16,907 nucleotides of DNA, taken from the NCBI GenBank assembly GCA_963649395.1, contig CAVJHW010000047.1:1-16907 (forward strand), written 5' to 3'. How positions within the stretch are numbered: the stretch's first letter is position 1; every line of letters starts with the position of its first letter. The notes beneath the pieces are model-generated. The model was not told where the DNA came from, did not search any database, and saw only the letters and a list, made by a program, of their open reading frames with translations. Positions 1 to 6,409 of this stretch are shown here, one piece after another. A program made the position numbers and the translations under genes. Origin of the DNA: Scatomonas sp963649395 (lineage in GTDB: Bacteria; Bacillota; Clostridia; Lachnospirales; Lachnospiraceae).

Positions 1-668
1 CCAAACACGCACCGAATGAGATCGTTCCCAAGATCCGCATGCTTTGGAACAGCATTCCCTCGCAGTTGGCAAGAGAAAACAAAAAGTTTGTCTATGGCCT
101 CCTTCGAGAAGGCGCACGAGCCAAGGATTATGAAACGGCCATTCTATGGCTTTCCGATTGCGGATTGGTTCATAAGATCAGCCGTGTAAATGCTGCCGGA
201 ATTCCTTTGAAGGCCTATGAGGACTTAAAGGCATTCAAGCTGTTCCTTGTGGATGTGGGGCTGCTTGGGTGTATGTCAGGCCTCCGTCAGCGCACTTTGC
301 TGGACGGAAATGACCTCTTTATTGAATTCAAAGGCGCCCTTACGGAACAGTATGTTTGCCAGCAGCTGAAAACTATTGAAGATCTGGGCATTTACTACTA
401 CACCAATGACAGAGGATCCTGTGAGATCGACTTCATCGTGGATACGAGCGGACAAGGTATTCCCATAGAGGTGAAGGCTGAAACCAATCTCCGGGCAAAG
501 AGCCTGAAAACCTATCAGGAGAAGTTTGCACCAGAAATCGCTGTTCGTACTTCGATGGCAGATTTCAAAAAAGAAGGCTGGCTTGTGAATTTGCCGCTGT
601 ATGCAGTAGAGCAAATTGCCGAGCTAGGGAAGAGGGGGGAGGAGCCGAAAAGCAATCTGCAGGATTAA
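1..668 (+). CDS. AAA ATPase with DUF4143 C-terminal domain, 5'-truncated by window edge
   Basis: The reading frame is open from base 3, so the gene starts left of the window; the first ATG (39) is internal. What remains is the C-terminal half of an AAA ATPase of the DUF4143 type: a winged-helix-like stretch (ARAKDYETAILWLSDCGLV), then a PD-(D/E)XK-like nuclease fold with the ordered acidic/lysine pattern EIDFIV...IPIEVKA (about residues 129-147 counted from the ATG at 39). The P-loop half lies outside. Family members are common, mostly uncharacterised, accessory ATPases in Firmicutes and Bacteroidetes. The 3' end overlaps the convergent pucR-type gene by 45 bp. The last dozen residues (GKRGEEPKSNLQD) run into that overlap and look non-conserved, so the tail may have been extended by a past rearrangement. 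Family assignment is confident; cellular role is unknown. Confidence 0.85.
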   Translation, partial: KHAPNEIVPKIRMLWNSIPSQLARENKKFVYGLLREGARAKDYETAILWLSDCGLVHKISRVNAAGIPLKAYEDLKAFKLFLVDVGLLGCMSGLRQRTLLDGNDLFIEFKGALTEQYVCQQLKTIEDLGIYYYTNDRGSCEIDFIVDTSGQGIPIEVKAETNLRAKSLKTYQEKFAPEIAVRTSMADFKKEGWLVNLPLYAVEQIAELGKRGEEPKSNLQD

Positions 669-2177
669 ACGGTTATCTGCCAAATCCAGATCCATCTGGA
701 GAATTTCCTGGATTTTTTGGATCCGATAGTGAAAAGTGTTCCGGTGGATAAAGCAGAGACGAGTGGTCTCGGTGATATTTCGCTCCTGATCCAGATATGT
801 GCGCAGCAGGGGAGCATAAGAGGTCCCTTTTTTCTTATCATGGCGCAGGAGTGCCAGAAGTCCCTCAGGAATCATCACCTGGGGGATGTTTTTTGCGGTA
901 CACTTGTGCAGCAGATAGTCCATCTGATACTCTTCGAAGAGAAAATACCATTTGGTGGGATCCTTTTTCTCCCCCAGGCGTCCGGCAAGCTCTGCCTGCT
1001 TATAGTAATAGTAGAGATCCTTAAAATCCCTGAAAATGGTGCTGACACTGGCGGTCATCAGGTTATCCCGCAGGGTAGACTTGATGGAGCTCAACAAGTC
1101 CTCTCTCTTTCGCTTCATCCGGGTCAGGTTGCATACAAAGACAAGAGACTGGTCAAACACGGTATAGCAGTCGTTCATAAACATTTGAGACAGGGGAAGA
1201 GCCAGAGGCGCCAGGGCAGTGCTGGTATCTTCTTTGGTTTTCAGCCGAAGGATCAGACAGAGATAATCATCCCTCATCTCCCAGTGATAATTGTCCAGGA
1301 TGGAGAGGATTTTCTTCTCCGGCAGCAGCCGATGTTCCAGCAAGCCGGAGAGGATCTGGTTCAGATCCTTGGGACGGTTAAAGGCCAGAGGAAGGTTGTC
1401 GGCGAGCCCCTTGGCCAGGTACTGGCCCAAAACCTGGATGAGGATATAATCCCGCCTGGTCAGGGGAGCAGCCACTTCGTCAAAGCAGATACGGGCCAGA
1501 GAGGAGTTTTGAAGCCGTACATTATAAAATAAAGTTCGGAAGCCATAGGGCATACCCGAATAGATGGTGGGTTCCACTGCTTCTATGGCGCGGTTATATT
1601 CCGGGTCGGAGATCAGGGTATGGATATCCTCCGGGGACAGGGTGGATCCGGATTGGGCAGCGTAATAGGATTTATATTGTTGAAGAAGGGGTGAGGGGGA
1701 GGTCAATCGGGGAAGGGTTCGGAAAATAACCCGAAAGGAGGCTCCCTGTGCAAAGACCGGGTTGTTTACCAGGGGCTGTGTCACCTCGGCCAGCTCCTGG
1801 AAGGACAAGTGCTGATCCAAAACCCGCTGCATGGCCTCTTCCCAGTCATGATATCTTTGATAAGACAAAAGTATTCGATTCATCAGAAGAGCCATAGGGG
1901 GCTCTTTTTCGGTATAGAGAAGGTTGCAGGAAGCCTCAAGCCAGGTCTGGTTCGGCTTGCCCACGCATAAAATAGACAGATGGGGCGGGCATTTCGGCAG
2001 GGCGGCTGGTAAAGAGGAGGCTTCCGTTAAGTATAGGTATTTAGCATTCAGCTCATCTGGCCAGTCCGTCACCAGCATAGGCAGGGAACAGCCGATATAG
2101 AGGGAATCCTCCTCCAGGTGGCCCTGCCAGTCCAAATCTTTCAAATCTTCCTGTAAAATATACAAATTCCATATCAT
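624..2177 (-). CDS. PucR/CdaR-family transcriptional regulator
   Basis: A protein of 517 residues whose C-terminus carries the PucR-type helix-turn-helix (HTH_30). The diagnostic pattern is LLRTYLDQERNITETTR followed by HRNTFHYRIQKIQEIL. The middle part (about 280-430) resembles the GGDEF-like regulatory region of CdaR/PucR proteins. The N-terminal about 250 residues are a poorly conserved sensor region. An ATG 33 nt upstream (2210) is in frame, but 2177 is chosen because a GGAGG lies 7 nt before it. PucR proteins usually control adjacent catabolic genes in response to a substrate. This one is divergent from the UroD/UroD/MFS operon, so control of that operon is the natural inference. Ligand unknown. 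The coding end overlaps the convergent ATPase gene. Confidence 0.9.
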   Translation of the reverse strand: MIWNLYILQEDLKDLDWQGHLEEDSLYIGCSLPMLVTDWPDELNAKYLYLTEASSLPAALPKCPPHLSILCVGKPNQTWLEASCNLLYTEKEPPMALLMNRILLSYQRYHDWEEAMQRVLDQHLSFQELAEVTQPLVNNPVFAQGASFRVIFRTLPRLTSPSPLLQQYKSYYAAQSGSTLSPEDIHTLISDPEYNRAIEAVEPTIYSGMPYGFRTLFYNVRLQNSSLARICFDEVAAPLTRRDYILIQVLGQYLAKGLADNLPLAFNRPKDLNQILSGLLEHRLLPEKKILSILDNYHWEMRDDYLCLILRLKTKEDTSTALAPLALPLSQMFMNDCYTVFDQSLVFVCNLTRMKRKREDLLSSIKSTLRDNLMTASVSTIFRDFKDLYYYYKQAELAGRLGEKKDPTKWYFLFEEYQMDYLLHKCTAKNIPQVMIPEGLLALLRHDKKKGTSYAPLLRTYLDQERNITETTRLCFIHRNTFHYRIQKIQEILQMDLDLADNRLILQIAFRLLPPLP

Positions 2178-2261
2178 GTCAAAACCTCCATGCTGTGTCA
2201 GTCCCCACAATCCGCCCTATTGTCCTACTTGCAGATACCGGCTTGCCCGACAAATATCCGT

Positions 2262-2305
2262 GCTTCGGCGCAAGCCCCTAAAGGGACTAGCGTTGCGTCG
2301 CAAGC
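2262..2305. repeat. Long imperfect hairpin in the pucR-type leader
   Basis: GCTT (2262-2265) pairs with AAGC (2302-2305). GGCGCAA (2267-2273) pairs with TTGCGTC (2293-2299) through one G-T pair. A short CCCT/AGGG hairpin sits in the middle. The element lies between the predicted pucR-type promoter and its start codon, so it would be transcribed in a leader of about 160 nt. The stretch is GC-richer than the flanking promoter DNA. It could be an attenuator-like structure or a small interspersed palindromic repeat; the sequence alone does not decide. Confidence 0.4.
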
Positions 2306-2345
2306 TTGCCCTCAGCCCGGCTGCTTGTTGGGGCTTTCTAAGTAT

Positions 2346-2374
2346 AGTATATGAGAAAGTCTGGGAGAAGGCAA
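2346..2374 (-). promoter_or_regulatory. Predicted sigma-A promoter of the pucR-type gene
   Basis: On the minus strand TTGCCT (complement of 2369-2374) is followed after exactly 17 bp by TATACT (complement of 2346-2351), matching 4/6 and 5/6 of the sigma-A consensus. Transcription would begin near 2339 and leave a leader of about 160 nt before the ATG at 2177. Confidence 0.5.
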
Positions 2375-2428
2375 GTATATTTGGTATAAAGTGCACATTT
2401 AATAAACAAAAATAGGACATTTTAAGGA

Positions 2429-2458
2429 CTGATATTCTTCTGGAAAATCAGATATAAT
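2429..2458 (+). promoter_or_regulatory. Operon promoter with adjacent inverted repeat (possible operator)
   Basis: A perfect TATAAT at 2453-2458 has no good -35 hexamer 16-18 bp upstream. In its place an inverted repeat, CTGATATT (2429-2436) and AAAATCAG (2444-2451), pairs 7/8 with a 7-bp spacer. A strong -10, missing -35 and abutting dyad suggest an activator-dependent promoter for the UroD/MFS operon, plausibly bound by the divergent PucR-type protein. That binding is inference. Confidence 0.45.
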
Positions 2459-2523
2459 CTAAATAATTAAGAAAGGTGCCACATAAACCCGGAGAAAGAA
2501 CGGATGTTTTGAGGATGATGACA

Positions 2524-2568
2524 TGTGCAAAATGCACAGGAAATAAGGAGAAGGAAGGCATTTTGCAC
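2524..2568 (+). promoter_or_regulatory. Overlapping inverted repeats in the uroD-type mRNA leader
   Basis: GTGCAAAATGC (2525-2535) is the exact reverse complement of GCATTTTGCAC (2558-2568), an 11-bp perfect dyad with a 22-nt loop. The left arm is also part of a local dyad, TGTGCA-AAA-TGCACA (2524-2538). The two pairings are mutually exclusive. The right arm ends 2 nt before the Shine-Dalgarno AAAGGAGG (2571-2578) of the first UroD-type gene. This could be an RNA switch affecting translation or a pair of protein-binding sites. No known riboswitch class was recognised. The rest of the 2178-2583 gap holds only the two promoters and the hairpin listed separately. Confidence 0.5.
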
Positions 2569-2583
2569 CGAAAGGAGGAAGCT

Positions 2584-3657
2584 ATGGCAAAAGTGATATT
2601 GGATCTTCAAAAGGAGTGGGAAGGAAGAGGAGGGTATCCGTCGGAGGGATTTTGGTATGGAGCTCCTTATAATCCCGTGGAGCGGCTGACACCGCCTATC
2701 AGTCCGAGAGAGAATCTGCTTCGCTATTATAGGGGAGAGGACTATGAGTGGCTGCCGGATATCTGCAGCGATCAGATTGACATTACCCCTTTTTGTAATC
2801 CGGATGTACAGGCTTCCGGTTACGAGGGGGGAAGAGATGCCTTTGGGGTGAAATGGATTCCCGTGGAGAGCGGAGAACTGCCTGCTTTTGTGGAACCAGG
2901 CTTTCAGCTCTGGGAAGACATCTCCGATTGGAGGAAGAAGCCTTTTCCGGATCCGGATGCCTGGAATTGGAAGGAAGAAGCAGACCGGTATCAGCAAACC
3001 TACCAGGGAGATGACCGCTTAAAACGAGGTATATCCCTGAGTGGGTATTTTGAACGATTGATTGCTAATATGACCTTTGAAGGGGCGGCTATGGCCCTTC
3101 TGACCGATCCGGAGGAAGTGACCGCTTTTTTTGAAGAACTGACCGTCTTCAATGAAAAGATCATGAAACATTACCGGGAGGATTTTGGATGTGAATCCAT
3201 CATGATCCATGATGACTGGGCAGCACAGAGGTCCCCGTTTTTCAGTCTGGATACAGTGATGGAACTGATCGTACCTCATCTGAGGAAGCTTTCGGATGCC
3301 GCCCATGAGCAGGGGATCATCTTCACCCTTCACAGTTGTGGAAATGGCTTGGCTCTGCTTCCTGCTATCAAGGCTTCCGGTGTGGATGCCTGGCAGCTGC
3401 AAATAGATGCGGTAGACGCAGTGGCCGCTTACGAGGCAGCAGGTGATGATCTGATTCTGGAGACCTATCCTGTGGTGCCAGAGAATCTTCATGGCGCTGA
3501 GTTGGAAAGCTTCCTGCGGAAAACTTTGCAAACCTTTTGCGGAAAATATAGGGGATTGGTGGAATTCTATGATTTTGATCCGGAACGGCTTGCAGAGACA
3601 AGAAGACTTACCTATAAGGTCAGCCGTGAGTTGGCCTTGTGTGGAGCTTGCAAATGA
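2584..3657 (+). CDS. UroD-family protein 1 (MtaA/CmuA-like methyltransferase superfamily)
   Basis: A 357-residue protein of the uroporphyrinogen decarboxylase-like TIM-barrel superfamily, which includes UroD and the corrinoid-linked methyltransferases MtaA, CmuA and Moorella-type O-demethylases. Visible marks are SPRENLLRYYRG near the start, HDDWAAQRSPFF (209-220) and TLHSCGNG (248-255), whose H250-x-C252 fits the zinc-ligand motif of the methyltransferase branch. The frame is open further upstream, but ATG 2584 is chosen because a perfect AAAGGAGG sits 5 nt before it. It is the first gene of an operon with a second UroD-family gene and an MFS transporter. Genuine heme-pathway UroD is unlikely because no hem genes are nearby and the protein is paired with a transporter. 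A role in demethylating or decarboxylating an imported small molecule is inferred; the substrate is unknown. Confidence 0.82.
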   Translation: MAKVILDLQKEWEGRGGYPSEGFWYGAPYNPVERLTPPISPRENLLRYYRGEDYEWLPDICSDQIDITPFCNPDVQASGYEGGRDAFGVKWIPVESGELPAFVEPGFQLWEDISDWRKKPFPDPDAWNWKEEADRYQQTYQGDDRLKRGISLSGYFERLIANMTFEGAAMALLTDPEEVTAFFEELTVFNEKIMKHYREDFGCESIMIHDDWAAQRSPFFSLDTVMELIVPHLRKLSDAAHEQGIIFTLHSCGNGLALLPAIKASGVDAWQLQIDAVDAVAAYEAAGDDLILETYPVVPENLHGAELESFLRKTLQTFCGKYRGLVEFYDFDPERLAETRRLTYKVSRELALCGACK

Positions 3658-3763
3658 ATCTGCCATGACATTGTCTATTTGCCGAAAACATACAGGATGC
3701 ATTGGAGTCTTGTTGGGGAACAGGCGATGATCGTATTCATCCACATGCGAAAGGAGAAGAAAA

Positions 3764-4759
3764 ATGTTAACACCAAGAGAGAACTTGCTGGAAACTATTC
3801 GGGGCGGACATCCGGATCGGTATGTCAATCAATTTGAGGCCTTTGCCCTGCAATGGTGCAGTCCCCAGGACATACGTCATCCGGATCCGGAGTATGCAAA
3901 AGGCCCCAGGCAGAACGCCTGGGGTGTGTGGTTTGAGTGGCCGGAGGGCACGCCGGGACCCTTTCCCCTGCAGGATCCGGAGCATATGCTGATCAAGGAT
4001 CTGGAGCATTGGAGGGATTATGTGAAGATTCCGGAGACTGATTTCCCGGAGAGTGAGTGGGATTGGATCGTAGAGGAAGCGGCCAAGGTGGACCGGAGCC
4101 AACAATTCGTCACTGCAGCTTTCTGGCCGGGACTGTTTGAAAATTGTCACCATATGATGGACATGGAGGAGTGTATGATCAGCTTCTATGAGGAACCGGA
4201 GATCATGCATGAGCTGATCGACACACTGGTTGAATATGAGCTCCGCATGGCTCGGCAGATCGCGGATCACATTCATCCCGATGCCCTCTACCGCCATGAT
4301 GACTGGGGCAGCCAGAGGTCCACCTTCCTTTCTAGGGAAATGTTCCGCGAGTTCCTTCTGGAACCCACCAAGCGGATCTACCGGTTCTGGAAGGATCAAG
4401 GGGTAGAGGTGGTGGTGCATCATTCCGATTCCTACGGGGAAACCCTGATTCCTGAAATGATTGAAATGGGAATTGATGTGTGGCAGGGGGCCCTGTCCAC
4501 CAACGATCTGCCCAGGATTGCTCGAGAGTATAAGGGACAGTTGACTGTGATGGGTGGAATCAACAATGGTATCGTTGACAAGGCAGACTGGACTCCGGAG
4601 CAGGTGGAGACGGAGGTTAATCGGGTGCTGGATTGGGTGAGTTCCCCCTATCTGATTCCCAATTGCACCTTTGGTGGAGATATTTCTACCTTCGACGGGG
4701 TTTATCCATGTGTAAGCGATAGTATCAACACCTACAATAAGACAAAATATCACAGATAG
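3764..4759 (+). CDS. UroD-family protein 2 (methyltransferase-like)
   Basis: A 331-residue paralogue of the preceding gene product. It shares TPRENLLETIRGG at the N-terminus and HDDWGSQRSTFLS (178-190). Where gene 1 has H-x-C, this one has VVHHSDSYGE (217-226), an H-x-D form typical of another branch of the family, and MGGINNG (263-269). C301 in PNCTFGG could supply a metal ligand from the C-terminal side. AAAGGAG precedes the ATG. The gap of 106 bp after gene 1 shows no convincing promoter or terminator, and the MFS gene follows after 13 bp, so the three are probably one transcript. No corrinoid-binding protein is encoded here, so if this is a cobalamin-linked system the corrinoid partner is elsewhere. 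Reaction unknown. Confidence 0.82.
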   Translation: MLTPRENLLETIRGGHPDRYVNQFEAFALQWCSPQDIRHPDPEYAKGPRQNAWGVWFEWPEGTPGPFPLQDPEHMLIKDLEHWRDYVKIPETDFPESEWDWIVEEAAKVDRSQQFVTAAFWPGLFENCHHMMDMEECMISFYEEPEIMHELIDTLVEYELRMARQIADHIHPDALYRHDDWGSQRSTFLSREMFREFLLEPTKRIYRFWKDQGVEVVVHHSDSYGETLIPEMIEMGIDVWQGALSTNDLPRIAREYKGQLTVMGGINNGIVDKADWTPEQVETEVNRVLDWVSSPYLIPNCTFGGDISTFDGVYPCVSDSINTYNKTKYHR

Positions 4760-4772
4760 GAGGGCCCTTTCT

Positions 4773-5975
4773 ATGTCCGTCAAAATGAGCAAATTAAAAG
4801 CCTTTTTCTTCGCCTTCACCTGCTTCTTTTCTTCTTTTACGATCATGTGGCAGATGTACGAGGTGGTGATCATCAATGACCTGTATGTAGCCTTTCCGGA
4901 TCATGCAGGGATTATCACAGGAATCCTTTCCTGGCCTGCGGTGATCACAGCGGCTGCCAGCTTCCTGGCCGGAACCCTGCTGAAGAGGCTGTCCACCAAA
5001 ATGGAGCTGATCCTGGCCGGAGTCATGATGCTGACGGGACTCTTGCCGCTTTTTTCGGCCAATGTCTATGTCCTTCTGGCCAGCAGTATCCTTATGGCAG
5101 CGGCTGCAGGTTTCTCCAATACGGCGGGAATGGCCATCCTTGGAGAGGTGTACAGCGATGGCAACAAGAGATCCCAGATGATGGGCTGGTACAATGCGGC
5201 CATGTCCCTCTTGAGCTGCGGCATCACCCTGATTGGCGGCATCCTGGCTGTCAAGGGCTGGCAGGTAGGCTTCCATGTATATTGGGTAGTGATTCCCATG
5301 CTCCTCCTGTGTATCTTCTTCCTGCCCAACATCCGTCCCCAGGATCGGGTATCCCAGGATCCGGGAGAGGGCGGAGACAGTAAGAAAGGTGGTCTGGGCG
5401 GAAGATTCTGGCTCTTCTACCTGGCAGCCTTTGTATTCTTCCTGGCTTATTGTCCCTTCTTCAGCTTTATCTCTGTCTACATCAGTGAGAATAACCTGGG
5501 AGGAACGGATTTTATTGGTGTGGCCAGCACGCTGACAACCTTGGGAAGCTTCGTGGCAGGACTGGTCTTCGGCCTTTTATTCGCCAAGCTGCACCGAACC
5601 TTGAATCTCTTGTCCTATATCCTTCCCATAGGGGCTTATGCCATGCTTTATCTGGCTCCCTGCCAGGCCACAACCATTGCGGCTTGTCTGATCTACGGGA
5701 TCTGTTACGGCAGTGTCTTTACCTTTATCTATGCCTATCCGGGCTATTGCGTCTCCATGGATCAGATGGGCTTTGTCATGGGAATGATGACAGTAAACTA
5801 CAGTGTGGCGATCTTCCTGGGGGTTTATGTGACGCAGTGGCTTATGATCGCAAATGGGGGAAGTATCACAGCTACCTATCCCGCAGCCATCCTGATCTTG
5901 GCAGTGAGTGTGGTACTGGAGCTGGTCGGCTGCATCAAGGATAAGAAAGACAAGCTGTTCGCTGAGACAGACTGA
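4773..5975 (+). CDS. MFS transporter
   Basis: A 400-residue polytopic membrane protein with about twelve hydrophobic segments split into two groups of six by a hydrophilic central loop (about residues 190-208, PQDRVSQDPGEGGDSKKGG). The short loop after TM2 (GTLLKRLSTK) corresponds to the conserved MFS loop 2-3 but lacks the canonical GxxxDRxGRR form. AGGAGG lies 9 nt before the ATG, and 13 bp separate it from UroD-family gene 2. Position at the end of a two-enzyme operon suggests it imports the substrate (or exports a product) of those enzymes. The substrate cannot be read from the sequence. Confidence 0.85.
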   Translation: MSVKMSKLKAFFFAFTCFFSSFTIMWQMYEVVIINDLYVAFPDHAGIITGILSWPAVITAAASFLAGTLLKRLSTKMELILAGVMMLTGLLPLFSANVYVLLASSILMAAAAGFSNTAGMAILGEVYSDGNKRSQMMGWYNAAMSLLSCGITLIGGILAVKGWQVGFHVYWVVIPMLLLCIFFLPNIRPQDRVSQDPGEGGDSKKGGLGGRFWLFYLAAFVFFLAYCPFFSFISVYISENNLGGTDFIGVASTLTTLGSFVAGLVFGLLFAKLHRTLNLLSYILPIGAYAMLYLAPCQATTIAACLIYGICYGSVFTFIYAYPGYCVSMDQMGFVMGMMTVNYSVAIFLGVYVTQWLMIANGGSITATYPAAILILAVSVVLELVGCIKDKKDKLFAETD

Positions 5976-6007
5976 GATCTCTTCCAACTGTTCCCCTGTA
6001 TCGCACC

Positions 6008-6053
6008 TGCCACGAAAGATTTTTGCGGTTTGCTGCAAAAATCTTTCGTGGCA
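6008..6053. terminator. Perfect 19-bp hairpin between convergent operons
   Basis: The arm tgccacgaaagatttttgc (6008-6026) and its exact reverse complement (6035-6053) flank an 8-nt loop. It lies 33 bp after the MFS stop and 20 bp from the end of the minus-strand toxin remnant, as expected of a bidirectional terminator. It lacks a U-tract directly after the stem on either strand; a run of T occurs only at about 6069-6075. It could instead be a repetitive palindromic element. Confidence 0.55.
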
Positions 6054-6073
6054 TATGATAGCTTCTAATTTTT

Positions 6074-6268
6074 TTAACTAATCAGCCAACTATAATCTTT
6101 ACGGCAGTCAAGGATATGATCCACATATACCGTATCATCTTTGATTTAGTAAAGAACAAGATACCACTTTTCCACAAACATCTTGTGATATTTATTCGGT
6201 GGTATATAGGGCTCCTCAAAGAACGGGAAACGCTGCGGCATATGGTCTAGGGAACGCATTGCTGCCAT
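6074..6268 (-). pseudogene. RelE/ParE-family toxin remnant
   Basis: The minus strand encodes MRSLDHMPQRFPFFEEPYI, then NKYHKMFVEKWYLVLY, a TAA stop (6146-6148), and in the same frame IKDDTVYVDHILDCRKDYSWLI to a final TAA at 6074. This is the C-terminal half of a RelE/ParE-type toxin: the MP-R-P motif, the hydrophobic strand W-YLVLY-IKDDTVYV and the terminal D-C-R motif are in order. The N-terminal about 35-40 residues are missing, and one codon, expected as CAA (Gln) in the family, reads TAA. Two independent lesions make it inactive. It begins 3 bp after the antitoxin-like gene, in the same frame, as though a deletion joined that gene's end to the toxin's middle. Confidence 0.75.
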
Positions 6269-6271
6269 ATA

Positions 6272-6409
6272 CTATACCTCTGCAATCACGTCATCAAGGT
6301 ATGCATCCAACTCATCAAGAGCACAGCCCTTTCTTCCTTCCATTCTGTCTTCTTCAACAGCAAGCAGTTCTTCCCTTAATTTCAGCATTTTTTCCCAACG
6401 GTTGTCCAT
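6272..6409 (-). CDS. Small antitoxin-like protein (45 aa), coupled to the helicase gene
   Basis: A 45-residue acidic, helical protein beginning MDNRWEKMLKLREELLAVEE and ending DELDAYLDDVIAEV. It resembles the short antitoxins that precede RelE/ParE toxins in Firmicutes, and a toxin remnant does follow it. Its ATG (6409-6407) shares one base with the TAA of the helicase gene (TAATG), and no good Shine-Dalgarno is visible, so translation would depend on termination-reinitiation after the helicase. It is intact although its toxin is broken. Either it is a residual antitoxin, or it has been kept as a small accessory gene of the defence operon. Confidence 0.6.
   Translation of the reverse strand: MDNRWEKMLKLREELLAVEEDRMEGRKGCALDELDAYLDDVIAEV

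Noticed and set aside
2476..2583. N-terminal extension of UroD-family protein 1 from an upstream ATG
   Set aside because: The extension contains the leader inverted repeats and the ribosome binding site of ATG 2584, and its residues do not resemble the family.
2584..4759. Heme-biosynthetic hemE pair
   Set aside because: HxC and HxD metal-site motifs, HDDW motifs, the MFS/PucR context and lack of other hem genes point to the methyltransferase-like branches.
3767..4876. Minus-strand open frame of 369 codons
   Set aside because: Exact antisense of UroD-family gene 2, which has HDDW and HHSD motifs and a good ribosome binding site.
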